From positions 11,469,501 to 11,533,500 of the forward strand of contig CM049416.1 in NCBI GenBank assembly GCA_026929865.2: a stretch of 64,000 bases of DNA. The letters run 5' to 3'. Position 1 is the first letter of the stretch. The number at the start of each line of letters is the position of its first letter. Origin of the DNA: Hyperoplus lanceolatus. Its lineage: Eukaryota; Chordata; Actinopteri; Uranoscopiformes; Ammodytidae. The translations under genes and the position numbers were made by a program. Below, piece by piece: positions 1 through 12,284 of this stretch. The notes below the pieces were generated by a model that did not search any database, had not been told where the DNA came from, and worked only from the letters and a program-made list of their open reading frames with translations.

Positions 1-566
1 TGTCACAGTCTAAGCCAGTTTTAACAGATCATTGGAAACGCATTACTTAGTTCAGGATGAAGATAAACCATTGTTAGTCGCGTCACTACATTTAAAAAAA
101 AACAAAACAATGTTATGCCTATCTTCAATGTGGAAATATGTGCGGAATAATATGGCATTCTACCTTAGACATAAACTTTACATATTGATTCTTGTTTAAT
201 GTTCTTCTCTCCTTTGGCTTCTAGTTGAGGAAACAAAGGCCATTCCATTCTGCAAAGTGATTTCAAAAGAAAGGGGGAAATGTAATAAGATTAGGAAATA
301 TCTATTGAAGCAATTCATCTTTAACAAGATTAGGAGAAAAGACAGCCTATAATGGTTCAATTATCTCTAAGACGGTTTGTAATTCCCTTCATCTGAACAT
401 GATCATCAATGCAGAGATTTCTATCAAAAGTGTATGTTTTAAAAGGGTCTCTTAAGGTAGACTCCACAGCATGCTACACTGTATAAACCAAAAGAAGAAT
501 GAATATTGCTGTTGGAATAGTTTTTATTTATCTAATGCTCACTGTTTTGTGCCTATTAAAGTTTTA
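1..566. other. gene-free AT-rich stretch
   Basis: No ORF, splice-bounded exon, RNA gene or recognisable repeat end was seen here. The sequence is AT-rich and non-repetitive up to the DNA element that starts at 567. Confidence 0.5.
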
Positions 567-1181
567 TTAAAGAAGACCTATTATACTACTTTTCTGGTCT
601 TAATTTCTTGTTTTACACTGCTATAGAGCAACCTGACACGAATCACATCACAAAAAACTATGTAGATTTTCGGGAAGCTCTTTCTCTTATTTTGGCGATC
701 CAGCACGTCCTGTCAACACTTGGGTGTGTGTGCTTCGGCCATCTCCGCTCCCTCCGCCTGTGCTTCGGCCATCTCCGCTCCCCCCCTCCTGCAAACCCCA
801 CTCCGTTGTGATTGGTTACCTTCCTTCCGGAACACTTTCAGTGGCGGGAAGCGCGAGCATGGACCTATAAGGGCGCGAGGCAGACACGAACAGGGAAGTG
901 ACAGCATTGCTATACATGGAAACATCCACGTGGTGACGACACCAAGTTACATGGGACGTCACTATATTACAAAGCGTCAAACCGCTTTGAACACGTGACT
1001 TCTCGACTGGCTAGAATAGTGTCTAGTGCTCTGCACAGACACCCCAGACGGTCAGCAGGGAATACGTCGAAATGCATGTAAGTCATTATTTGATAATTTA
1101 GTATGGTTAAGCATGACTATAAATCATCATAACAACGTTTATAGGTCATTAAAGTCAAAAAGCATCATAGGTCCTCTTTAA
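567..1181. mobile_element. MITE-like DNA element with TTAAAG(A/G)GACCTAT ends
   Basis: The left end (TTAAAGAAGACCTATTATAC at 567) and the reverse complement of the right end (TTAAAGAGGACCTATGATGC, ending 1181) are imperfect terminal inverted repeats. The interior is GC-rich and contains a tandem duplication near 733-785 (two copies of a unit containing TGCTTCGGCCATCTCCGCTC). Short ORFs inside have no recognisable domain. TTAA at both ends may be a target duplication. Termini of this kind are very common in fish genomes. It is non-autonomous, and the family name was not determined. Confidence 0.75.
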
Positions 1182-2215
1182 GGTGGACATATGTTCAATC
1201 TGAAGATTTAAGTTCCATATGGCAGAGACTTGGAAGTATTTTCCAGACGTTTTTTCCACCATAATTATCATTTCTGCACCAATATGGTATTACTTGGAAA
1301 AGTAACCTTTGAATAAAAAAGACTGGGGAATTGTATGCAATTTGTCAGTAAATTAAAACTAAACAATGAAAAACATATACATTCAATAAAAGTATTAACG
1401 AACCTAGATTTGACTAAAGTAGTTAAAGTATTTGATAGTAAAACTATCAATAATCAAATGTCTAAAATGGGACTATGCTTATTTAACAATGGTCAAAAGG
1501 TCTAAGGCTAAAACTAGATTAGGTGTCAATTTAACACTGTGAGAAATCAGTAACATTGGTGATAAAACTATTATTCATCTGTTAACTAAGTGCTATTACT
1601 TTTAAAACACTAGATTACATCTGCTTTATCACTTCCAGATGGATGTCTACTATCTCCTCAGTCCCTTTGTTGCTTTTTTCTGTCCCTGAGGGCCACGTAA
1701 AACCACTGAGCCTAGGCTAACCTTTTGTCTTTCAAGTCCTTTTGGATGTTGTTTGTCTTCAAAGGGAGTCTTATGTCGCACCTTTGGCCGTGCACAGCCT
1801 TGAAAGGCTTTGGTCCTTCAGGCTGTGTCACTGGCTAAAAACTGTGTCCCACTCTGACCTTCCTTAATTTGGTGTGTGTGACGTGAGTGTGCACGGTTTT
1901 GGCTATCACAAGGGCATATCTTGTCTCTCAGCAGTGAACAAAGGAGGAGGGGACACGTTAACAAAAGGGGCCCTGATAAGATCATGTAGTTGCCACAAGC
2001 CAAAAACCAAGAGGGTTCGAAATGAGGTGACAGGCTTAAAGTAGCATCCTGGCGTTTCTTTTGTCTTTTGCTTACTGTCATGTGTTCTGAGGAAGTTTCA
2101 CTATAGATCATATCTTGTGTTGGCTTTCTTACTTGGAAGTTTTGGGTGCAAGATTGCGACCTAGTATAAATAATAGGAAAGTAAGATAGAAAGTGACATT
2201 GGATGTGTTGTTTTT

Positions 2216-2239
2216 TTATATATATACATATATATATAC

Positions 2240-2298
<59 letters not shown>
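2216..2298. repeat. (TA)n microsatellite
   Basis: A run of alternating T and A, with a few C interruptions at its left end. Confidence 0.95.
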
Positions 2299-2299
<1 letters not shown>

Positions 2300-2630
2300 C
2301 ACTCAAACTAAAACAAGAGTGTTTTAAAATGTAATTTTATTCGGTGGTGCAGTATAATATGTCCCTCTATTTTGACTCAACAAAATCCACTGTATGTGCT
2401 CACTTGGGTTAATGTTAGGGTTAGGCTAATAACTTCAATCAACCAATAGATCAATTTTACTAATGTTTTTATAACACATCATTCTTATACTTTTCCCTTG
2501 CCTCCATATTATTCTATTCCTCAAGAAGTTGCAAGACTGCATTGACCCATACAGCACATGCCCACTCAAACTCACAAACACTGGATTTCCTCATACGTCA
2601 ACGTCACACAGTTTATTACACATGGATCAT

Positions 2631-2631
<1 letters not shown>

Positions 2632-2677
<46 letters not shown>

Positions 2678-2690
2678 ACACACACACACA
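2632..2690. repeat. (CA)n microsatellite
   Basis: CA dinucleotide array with one CC interruption near 2675. Confidence 0.95.
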
Positions 2691-3365
2691 ACCAACCACA
2701 ATCACACTAGGGGATCCTGAATACCAATTATGTTGTTCTTGTTTCCCCCCTCTGAGCTTATGTAGCCTCCGGGGAGACCTCCAGCCCACTACCTCCCTCT
2801 TCCTTAAACACAGATCCCTAAACCCAGCATGAAGCCCCTGCTGGTCCCAACACACAGTCCCTGCTTACTCGCTCCGTGGTCATCACTGTGTCCACTTCCC
2901 CAGCCACACACTAACACTATACTACTCTCTTCACATTGTACCTTTTTTTTTCTTCTATCCCCTTTTGAATCCTATTAGTGCGTGAACGTAGTTTAACTGA
3001 AAAAGACTGTCGACTTCACTCAATTAGGCATAATAGGATTAGGTTGCTGGTATGGGACTGGAGGTTTAAATAGGAATGGAATTTTGGCAGACACCTGTTC
3101 CATCCATTGCATTAATCTTATAAAGGCTCAGGAGTAGGCAGGGGCCCTGTTGACGCCCAGGGTGTAATGGTTGGTTGGATGAATGGCTGTATTAGGTGCG
3201 TGGTTTGGAGCCCATGATGGCATCAGTACAAGAGGAAGTGTGGCCCACTGGTGAAAGAGGGCATCAGTGAATCAGAAGGTTGAAAGTACAGTAGGTAACT
3301 ACAGCAGCACGAATACAGGTTGTTTACCAAGGCCGCAAATGTACTTTAGTACCAAAAGCCATGAT

Positions 3366-4138
3366 GTTGAAAGTGTGAGGGCACCGGACTCTTTTCGGCT
3401 CTGTGAGAGTGGTTAGTGACACAGCATCAACTAATGCCAGTCAGTGCTACACACTCCAGATTGCAATGAGTTGATGCAGTGTCACCTCTCACGGAGCTGA
3501 AAGATTCCGTGTCCTCACGCAAAGCGAATGAATGAGAGACGGCAGTTAGTATGGATCACGATGAGGTAATGTGGTTATGTTGTTGTAAATAATGACTATT
3601 TCGGATGAATAATGGTCATCTGATGATGCTGGTGAGGCAAAGTAAACTTTGTTTTAGTAGGCTAACGCTCATTCATTTAGGATTAAAACACTGCAGTCTA
3701 GGCTCCCGTGAAATTGTGTATACGTTGCTTGGCAACGCCCTCCCGCCCGCCAATCACTCTCCCTTTTAGCTTTTCTTCATTGCATTTTCCTTTTTTTCTT
3801 TGATGGTTCAGCCCGGTTATCAGTCATTATGATGACAAATAACTGTCTCAAACAAGGCTCCCGCTCCCCTTCCCTCACCTGGAGGGATAGGCTTCTCAAA
3901 TCGCGTTGCTGCGCCACACTGAAATCTGCGACCAATACGGATATGTGACCATAGAGCATGCACACGTGAAACGAAAATCAGACTGGGTGTGCGACCAGAC
4001 CAAAAGCAGTAATAAAAACTTTATAAAAACGTCTTTCTTTGCACTGATGGTCTTGTTTGCTGTTAAAGGTAATTTATGATTATGAGAGGAAACATGAGGC
4101 TGTTTAAAAGATATTTAAATGTTACTCGGAGCTGCTTT
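3366..4138. mobile_element. family-B DNA element, left-truncated copy
   Basis: This stretch is collinear and highly similar to 53332-54110. Shared landmarks include GTTGAAAGTGTGAGGGCACC at the left and TTACTCGGAGCTGCTTTAA at the right. The complete copy at 53 kb has perfect terminal inverted repeats. This copy retains only the right one and lacks about 160 bp of the left end. No transposase is encoded, so it is a non-autonomous relic. Confidence 0.85.
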
Positions 4139-4357
4139 AAGCCTATAGCTCCCCAAAATCTTCAGTTTTTTTCTCAGTATGGCAGCGTTAACAAACTGAC
4201 GTCACCCCGTAACACTGCACAGGAGCTCACAGCAGAAGGTATAAAATCCATGCACAATCACCAAAAGGCTCACTTCACGTAGAGGCGTCGACAGTGTTGT
4301 TGTAATTACTCAGAATTCCTCATGGGGGAAACAGAAGTTACACACTATAGCTTTAAA
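4135..4357. mobile_element. family-A MITE, copy 1
   Basis: It ends in ACACTATAGCTTTAA and contains CTCAGTATGGCAGCG and a CAGGAGCTCA block shared with copies at 20912-21209 and 63755-63975. Its left end overlaps the TTTAA that closes the family-B element, so the two elements share one TTAA junction. Confidence 0.7.
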
Positions 4358-4644
4358 AGTGTAACTGTCTAATTTGCATTAATAGCGTACATTGCATACA
4401 TAATTACTTGTTAGAAAACCACAGAAAATGTGAAATGTTTCAAAACATGTTAATGTATGCTGAATTTACCTTTTATCTGACTGCAAGGCTAGCACTGGGG
4501 GTGCTACAATCTTGGAATAATGTGAAAACTCTCTTAAATTAGAATTATGGGGGGGCTCTCCTGTTCTTCCTGTTCTGCCGAAAAATTTGTGAATGTCACC
4601 TTACGTTTTCATTTCCACAAGGAGTTGTAAATTGTTAAGGAGTT

Positions 4645-4685
4645 GTTAAGTACAGGCCCTCAATGTTTGAGGGCCTGTACTTAAC
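4645..4685. repeat. perfect 19-bp inverted repeat, 3-nt loop
   Basis: The left arm begins GTTAAGTACAGGCCC and the right arm is its exact reverse complement, with loop TGT (19+3+19 nt). It is too short for an ordinary pre-miRNA and has no terminator-like T tract. Confidence 0.95.
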
Positions 4686-5264
4686 TAGTATACAACAGTC
4701 TTTGTGTCTTTACTGGGAACAATGGCCTTTTACCATGTCCCTGATGGCTTTAATGGATGGTCTGATCCACACAAAAGCTAATCACCTGTACACATATGCC
4801 ATCCACCTATGTGAGATATAAAAACATATTTTGAAAGACCTTAGACATGATATGAAAAAAGAGCTCAAAGGAAAGGTCCTCTAGCTACTCCAAACTCAAG
4901 AAGCAGTAATGGTAAAGCCATCATCAGTTTTTAAATCTTAACTTGTAAATATCATTTAACTGCAACCCTGAGGCCCCAAACATGTATTGCCCAAAATAGT
5001 TGGAACTACATTCCCCATCCACCAATGAGGTGACTTCAGGAAACAGTGGATGTTCTTCACTGACTGTATCAATAGCAGTAATAAAAGGGAAAGTATCTGA
5101 CTCTGGCTACGTCAGACAGCCAACAGCACTTTTGTTCTCAAAATTGGTTCAACCATTCAGGTTATCAGACACTGAAGGCCACACAATGCATTGTTTAGAA
5201 TTGACTGCTTAAGTCAGCAGAGATGTCTACATACTGTATATATTTGCAATAGTAGACTTCAGGC

Positions 5265-5987
5265 TTAAAGGAATAGTTTAAAAACATGTTTTAGCTTTAT
5301 GCCTCTCCTGCTCAAGAAAAGGTGACAGAAACTGTTCCTGTAACTGTGGGTGCAATTTTGATATAAAAATGGGCAAAGGGGGGGCGCCCTTAGCTCAGTT
5401 GGTAGGGCGTCCCCCCATGGGCTTCGGCCAGCAGCGGACCCGGGTTTGATTCCAGCCCGTGGTCGTTCTCTGCATGTCACTACCCTCTCTGCCCCATTTC
5501 ACCTCTGTCTCTACACTATCAATAAAGCATAAAAATGCCAAAAAAATATCTTAAAAATGGGCAAAGGTCGCTCATCCAGGTTAACTTAGCTCAAACACTG
5601 GTAGTCAAGGGGAGCAGGTCAAAAGATAAACTTTAAAACATCACTTAATGCTCCTATTTGCTTGTTGGGACTTGTCGCTCTATATTTGTACAGGTTATTA
5701 AAAACTAAATACATACTGGAAGGTAACCAGGAAGTGCCTTTGACGGTGACATATGTTTTTCATTTTAAAATGACATAACTTAAAGATATAGAGACCAACC
5801 CAACGTGATGAATAAACCACGTCCCAACAAGCACACAAGAGCATTTAGGCATGAGTGTATTGACCTGCTCCCCTTGTCTACCAGTGTTTATGCTAAGCTA
5901 AATTGCACACACAGTTACAGGAATGGTTTCTGTCACCTTTTCTTGAGCCCAAGAATGAGGCAGCTAAATGTTGAACTATTCCTTTAA
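5265..5987. mobile_element. MITE-like element with long TIRs (TTAAAGGAATAGTT), interrupted by a SINE
   Basis: The left terminus TTAAAGGAATAGTTTAAAAA at 5265 and the reverse complement of the right terminus (ending 5987) match over roughly 90 bp, including the shared internal block CTCAAGAAAAGGTGACAGAA. The interior holds a tRNA-derived SINE and otherwise unremarkable sequence. No transposase is present. Confidence 0.85.
5384..5550 (+). mobile_element. tRNA-derived SINE
   Basis: The head carries an RNA polymerase III A box (TTAGCTCAGTTGGTAGGGCG) and a B box (GGGTTTGATTCC). It is followed by a non-tRNA body (CGTTCTCTGCATGTCACTACC, CCCCATTTCACCTCTGTCTC) and an A-rich end with AATAAA. The same body occurs in reverse orientation at 33034-33160. 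The element is nested in a DNA element and is not a functional tRNA gene. Confidence 0.85.
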
Positions 5988-6393
5988 GTGGCGGTATTTC
6001 CTAAAATGTTACATTTTCACTTATAGTAGTGGTAATAAATGTATGTGTCTCAATAATGCCCGGTGTATGTTTCCCGCATGTATAACCACATGGTAACAAA
6101 TGCCCCCTGAGTGCAGTCAATCCTCTTTGTTACTAATCACCATTCTTCCCAGGGGTGTCATACCAGGTCTCATACCAACACCTCACAATGTCTTTCCTGG
6201 AGGTCCCTCCATGTCTCTGGATGCTGAGAATAGCTATCTTGGTGGCCTTGAACCCCCCACCGTCCCACCTTGAGGGATTATGATATGTTTTGTCCAGAAG
6301 TGGCCCATGCTTTTGTTCTATGTTGTCAATTATCGGGGACAGTCCAACAATCGGGCGTAGGAAAGAGGTCAAGGGTAAGCTGTTAGCGGTAGT

Positions 6394-6479
<86 letters not shown>

Positions 6480-6525
6480 GGGGGGGGGGGGGGGGTGTGG
6501 TGTGTGTGTGTGTGTGTGTGTGTGT
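6394..6525. repeat. (GT)n - G run - (GT)n compound microsatellite
   Basis: A GT array of about 40 units is followed by a G-rich run of about 20 and a second GT array. The cysteine/valine-type ORFs over it are artefacts of the repeat. Confidence 0.95.
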
Positions 6526-6559
6526 TGTTAGGATGGAATTGTGTCTAGTTTGAGACACT

Positions 6560-8100
6560 TTTTAACTATTAAACGTGAAACATTTGGAGGGCCATTCTCT
6601 GTCTAAGCTTATTAGCGTCTTAGAAAACCCTGCCATATCAGGAGGGGTCAAGAGAAAGACCTCGGTGGAAAATCCTTTTTTATAGAACTTCTGTCATTCC
6701 TAAATTTTCATACCGATTTTTCAACCAAGGTCTAGCTAGCTCCTTTATACTCACTTAACATGTATGTTATATATGGGATAATGTATAGCGAACGGGCCTT
6801 TACAACTAACTGCAGTACACATACACTTTAAATGGAGTGACCTGAAGATAAACAGTGATACTGTTGTCACTTTCGGGATAATTTGTAGTCACTTAGAAAA
6901 TACTATTTAAGTCTGACGCTCCATTCAATTAGCTAATCTCATTAACAGTACGCTGTGTAAATTGGAATGCTAGTTGGGCGAGGGAAAAGGTAAATGAACA
7001 GGTTTAGCGCAATGGTACGTAAGAAAGTCCCCAAAACTGTTTGCAGCTATTAAATAATTAGCTATTCATGGACAGATCTAATCTACTCTAAGCAGATCCA
7101 AACCAATCTAATTTCTTCCTCTGCCCACTTTTTGAACCTCTCACGTTAATGGCATACAAAATAACTACATACAGAGGAAAATTGCATAGTAGTTTATTTA
7201 TGGTGAATATTTTTATTCCTGTTTAATAAGTATGTTTATTATTAAATATATATTTACAAGTTCTGACTTTATAATCAATACAATGTGCTTTCTGCTATGA
7301 CTACCCTGCATTTTGGGATCACTGAGTTGAGTTGAAAACAATACGTTACCGAAGTTTGCATAGTTTGTTACCTGATTTACTGTACATGGAATGAACCTTG
7401 ATTGCGTGCAGTCGCTGGTGATAGCATGTGTGTTTTCCATTTGACATATTAAATGCTTCCAGCGCATTGTTCCCATCTATCCCAATTATTACACAGGACT
7501 TCAGTCTGTCTCTCTCTCTCCCTCCACTCTTTAAATCGGGCATCCAGTCCGGCAGTCCAGCCAGCCAGGCCCAGGCACCTAGCCAGTCCACATGGGTGGT
7601 CCAAGCCAATCACCACTGCTCTCCCATGCTTTGGCTTCAGTAGTGTCCCTGCTGCCCTGACACCCTCTGCTTTTTCTGTGCTAGCTCCCCGCTTCATGCG
7701 TTCCTTCCATTGTCTTCTCCTCCCTCCTTTCACGCCAAGTCTTACTCTTTCTCTTTCACTTGGGCTTTCTTCACCTTATCCTCCTAAAATTATTTTTTTC
7801 TCTCTCCCTTTCTGTTTTTGCATGAGAAAACAAACCTTGCTCACCTTTCTCGTTGGTTCTGGACCATTTTTCTTCATTGTGCACCATCTTCACTTCTCTG
7901 CCTTTCTGTCATTGGTTCTGTTGTGTGGCAAATAACCTGACCTTTGGGCAACACCTGCTCCACTGGACAGTTCTTGAGCAAATCACTGAATGTCTTTAGT
8001 AGTCATAATGGAGCTGTATTGCTGACATTGTAGAATGATTGTTTTGACGTTTTGACGTGTTGATCCCACTTTGAAAATCTACAATCAAACAGTCCGATAT
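6560..8100. other. gene-free stretch
   Basis: Mostly AT-rich. A CT-rich patch at 7500-7800 produces serine/leucine-rich spurious ORFs on both strands. No splice-bounded exon or element termini were identified. Confidence 0.45.
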
Positions 8101-8349
8101 GCAAAAACTATGGGTCATCAAATTTAAAGGTGCTACAAGGAACTTTTAAATATTTCTGAAACAGTCCAATTTTTCCTCTGACGTTCATAGATTACATGTA
8201 ACACTAAAGAAGACCATCAGTGCAAAGAATGCTATTCTTATGTAATTTTTTTTTTCTGAATGCCTTTCTCATGGGTACCCTCACCTAGGACCTACAGCTG
8301 GCGTAGTAAAATAACTAACGCTTTTGTCCAAAGTGGATGCAAGAATTGA

Positions 8350-8880
8350 CACAAACTGAAAGTTCCATGGTCACATATTATGCTAAATGCACTTTTTAAA
8401 TGTGTTCTAACATATCCATGGGTCCACGGTGTGCCTAGAGACTGCCAAAATATTTTAAAAAATAACAATCTCTCCTTTTCTCACTCTCCCCCTTTCTGAA
8501 ACCCCCACCCCTCCCCCCAATATACTCCAGTCAGAATTCTCCTCGTTTCTGACCTCACAAACTGGAAAGCCAGAAGCTTCCACTGTGCAGCCCACACCCC
8601 TATTTCTTATTGGTCCACGGCCCTGACAGACAGAGGGTGAGGCGTATCTGGCTTCGCTTCCGGACAGGGGGCGGGGGGAGCTCAAAGATTGTATATTTAC
8701 GAGGGGAGCTGCAGCTCTTTTTAAAAAATAGGCCATTGAGATTAGCTGAGCATAGTACAATAAATTATCTGAAAGTTTTTTTCAGCAAACAATTAAAGAA
8801 AAACGTATTTTGGACCACTAAGACCATATAATATGGTGTATAATAGAACCGAAAAGTGTATAATATGGGAGCTGCTTTAA
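8350..8880. mobile_element. possible MITE-like element
   Basis: The right part (CATATAATATGGTGTATAATAG, then GGGAGCTGCTTTAA ending 8880) resembles a common fish repeat terminus. A weakly similar inverted block lies near 8370-8410 (CATATTATGC...GTTCTAACAT). The boundaries are uncertain. Confidence 0.4.
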
Positions 8881-9461
8881 TACTTCTAAACGGTGCTTTG
8901 TCGAGAGCATGTGCCACACTGCCTAGACGGTATCACTTGGTTGAAAACCAACCTCTCCATTTGTCTTTAATTGCCACAGTGTGTGTGTGTGTGTGTGTGT
9001 GTGTACAAGCTGGCTGAATGTGTGGACATTTTTCACATGGCTTCATTCACCAGCCGACACCATGCACACTAAAGGTTGTGTGTCTGTTTCCACCGTGACT
9101 CACAGGCTCTGCCATGGATATTAGATACAAAACAAACCTTGAGTTGTGTGTGAAAGCAGTTTGAGACCACGCCATTTGTGGTCTACTGGCCTAACACCGC
9201 AATGTTGGTTCGATATAATAGGCTACAGTAGACTGAGAAGATTGTTTACCAGTTAGTCGTGAAGAACAGAATGAACCATAATCCATATCCTAATCATAAC
9301 CATAACCCATTTAACATAACCCGTATAATTGCACAAATCACAAAAGTAATGGATGGAAATAGTTGATTATCCAAAGTGGGGAACCTTTTGGTTATCTGAA
9401 AATCAAAGTTCTGCATTACAGATGTGCCTTTTAATCTGTATATGACGGATATCCTTTCTTA

Positions 9462-9920
9462 AAGGAGCTGTAAGCGGAATGGTTCTTTTAGCTAACTTCC
9501 TGTCAGTTACTGCAGTTAGCAGTCCCCTCGCTCGTCCCTACGTCACCACATTAATGCATTGCGGTCTTCAAGCAGCAAGTTATCTAGCATCATCTCAGAT
9601 CCATAAGTGTGATAAAACCGGATAAAACATGATAAAAACCATCAAAACAGACATTGGGAAGGATTTTTACCTGCTCCGCCATTGTAGACGCGTCCATCTG
9701 TTGCTCTGGCGTGCACCAGCAGTGAGACCATGGAGTGTATATACTATATATGAGTGAGACGAGTACAATAAGTTTATTTGCCGATTACATGCAAAGCAGC
9801 TGACTGAGAGATCGGCTTTATGAAACACGCACATTATGTAAGTGATCACTGTATAAATAAATGATGTATGATTTTACACTTATATTAACATAAATAAACT
9901 GCTTACTTCACCTTTAATAT
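9462..9920. mobile_element. possible MITE-like element (TTAAAGGAGCTGTAAGCGG end)
   Basis: The left terminus TTAAAGGAGCTGTAAGCGG resembles the reverse complement of the right end (TTAAAGGTGAAGTAAGCAG). The two are imperfect inverted repeats about 460 bp apart. No coding capacity is seen between them. Confidence 0.45.
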
Positions 9921-10181
9921 TGATAATGTCCATAATTAATTAACCTATTTTTAGACTGAGGAAAAAAAGAAAGCATGACATGCCCAATCTAAAGCTTAAA
10001 AGACATGATAATGTAGCGCCAAAGTAGACAAATATACTTTTGTTCCCCTAATAGCATCAAGTAAGAAATGTTGTTCTTTTTATTCGAAGAAGGGATCCTT
10101 CCCCTATTCACCTTAACCTGCATCTCACCTCCCTTCCTCAAGGTTTTGAAGAGGGAAGCTCATTCCTTGAGGCGGTAACCT

Positions 10182-10197
10182 ACTCACACACACACAC

Positions 10198-10250
<53 letters not shown>
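10182..10250. repeat. (CA)n microsatellite
   Basis: CA array with one early interruption. Confidence 0.95.
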
Positions 10251-10254
<4 letters not shown>

Positions 10255-11039
10255 GTGTGCATGCATGCACACAAACACACACAAAACCCACCAGAGCAAA
10301 CTTAGCACATGAAAGGCCTCCTATGAAACTGAGAAAACACAGTGCAACAATGCTTTGAAGAGTATCATTCCACCATCCAACGTGGGGATGTTTTTCTGTT
10401 CCTCAACTTCTAATAGTCTGATTAATATCTCCCACCTCCAGAAGGTTCCTCCCTAAAGAGACAACTACAGCCGATCCACAACAGCCCAAAAGTATCCCAA
10501 GCATCCAAAATTCAGTCTCACTTTTGCATCAAAGCAAGAATCTGATTTTTCTTTCAATCCCAAATGAGACCTGCAACCCTTGTGCAATCTTTAAAAAAAG
10601 GGAAAAAAAGCATACATATGCAAGTGCGCATGAATACACACAGTCATGCATACATTGACTGGCATACAGTAATTGCAGTATATAGCCAGTTACGGCTGAG
10701 CGATCTGTCAGCATATTGTGTGTGGGGGTTTTAGTTGCATGAACAATGGTGCTACAATCCCCAGTCGGGAATTCCAAAGAAATGACCCTTAAGACACAGG
10801 GTTTATTCAAATGGTCCCGATGTGTGCGAAAACAACAGCTATGTATATGATCGCAATTGAGCAGACACACAAACTGTAGGCAATGTATTGCACCTGAAAG
10901 CAGCATTTGAGGAGAGTTATATCATAACCTGCAATGGAGCCCTTATGCACAGTAAACTCTTTTAAACACCTGTTTCATTAAGCCTTTTTTTCCCAAAGGC
11001 TTCTTAACAGCATTGCTGAATAGACAACAATGTGTCATT

Positions 11040-11260
11040 GATGTTGTTTGCATGCAACAGGCAGGAGGAGGATCAACAGAGGACGACTGCTGTGTTTACG
11101 ACTTTGCTGGGATTCATTTTAACGGCAGTAGATGCATTTTGACGGAGCTCTGTAATTAGACAGGTGATAAAGTGGTTTTATCCCGACAGCTCTGTCATTA
11201 TCTACCCGTGGTGGTGATATACCGGCTATTAGGGGGAGGCGTGTGGATGGGAAAAACTCA
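11040..11260. promoter_or_regulatory. candidate conserved non-coding (enhancer-like) block
   Basis: A non-repetitive, higher-complexity stretch with homeodomain-like (TGTAATTAG), E-box (CAGGTG) and GATA-like (TGATAAAG, CTGTCATTATC) words close together and no open frame. This is suggestive only; conservation cannot be assessed from one sequence. Confidence 0.25.
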
Positions 11261-11510
11261 CAGGGATGGCTCATCTTTTCAAACTGGAGGCGGTAGTTTT
11301 ATTAGGGATCATAGAGCTCTTTGTATGGACACTGTATAAATGTAATGTAATGTAAAGAGATTGAGAAGATCAAAGGTTGCAAACATAACAAAACCAAAGG
11401 GAACTATCGCTATTATGGGACTAATTAAAGTACAGAGAATAGCACAACAGGGAAACATGATTATCTGTATAAACTGGATCATTGTACGCTTATATTACAA
11501 ACCAGGATTC

Positions 11511-11849
11511 AAAAGGTGCACTATGCAGTTTCAGGGGAGGGGGATTTCTTTACATTTTCACAGCCTGCAGTTAGTACACAAAACATACTTACTCTGCATG
11601 TAATTCTTAGTATTGAAAGATTATCATAAATCAAAATGATTTTGAGGCACCCGGAACCAAACGTGCCGGGATCTGGTGCTGTAAACAACAAAAGTGAAAC
11701 TTTTCAGGAAGCTTTCTAACTTCAATTCAAACAGTGTTCGAGAGATCCATTTTTCCTGCGAGGAAATTTTGTTAAATCTAGTTATGAGAATATACCTTAG
11801 CAAATTCCAGTTCTCTGACACACCCAAAGTTACATAGTGCACCTTTAAC
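11511..11849. mobile_element. family-C MITE, copy 1
   Basis: The ends AAAGGTGCACTATGCAG and CATAGTGCACCTTTAA are inverted. The interior shares landmarks (CAGCCTGCAGTTAGT, GCTGTAAACAACA, CTCTGACACACCCAAAGTTAC) with copies at 30160, 50027 and 58283. Non-autonomous. Confidence 0.85.
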
Positions 11850-11899
11850 ACATTGAGGTTATACAATTTTTTTGCAAATGTGTATGCATCATTCTAAGG

Positions 11900-12017
11900 G
11901 CCAGTTTCACAGACATGGATTAAGCCAAGTCCTGGACTAAATGGAATTTTGAATGGAGATTGTCCATTGAAAGTACAATTTAGTTGAGGCTTAAGCCATG
12001 TCTGTGAAACTGGCTCT
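11900..12017. mobile_element. palindromic MITE (GGGCCAGTTTCACAGACATG ends)
   Basis: The left arm GGGCCAGTTTCACAGACATGG with following TTAAGCC is mirrored by the right arm GGCTTAAGCCATGTCTGTGAAACTGGC. The total is about 118 bp. This looks like the two ends of a larger fish DNA element with the middle deleted. Confidence 0.85.
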
Positions 12018-12284
12018 TTACGTGTCTGAAAAGTCTGATTATAGGTAATGCTTTGGGCATATATTCCCTAAACCTATCCCTGTATAAATGTTTAGCCAAC
12101 TAGCAACATGGCTTCATGAATGACGGCCTGTCTGTTGGTCAAATGGCCCAAACATGAATAAAACAATAACCTACACCCAACTTAGATCTAGGCCCATAGT
12201 CATAGACCTAACCAAGTCACAAATACTGCATTGCTTCAGATTTATACAATGATTACCATAACATTTAGTCGTGGGCCACCTTAC

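Larger units (their letters stand above)
1182..3365. other. intergenic, microsatellites only
   Basis: No gene is supported. The stretch contains a long AT repeat (2216-2298) and a CA repeat (2632-2690); the longer ORFs over these are repeat translations. From 3075 to 3330 the sequence is less AT-rich, but it shows no frame or splice pattern. Confidence 0.5.

Noticed and set aside
5389-5460. Possible tRNA gene (A and B boxes)
   Set aside because: Followed by the same non-tRNA body as a second dispersed copy, so it is a SINE head; the cloverleaf is not intact.
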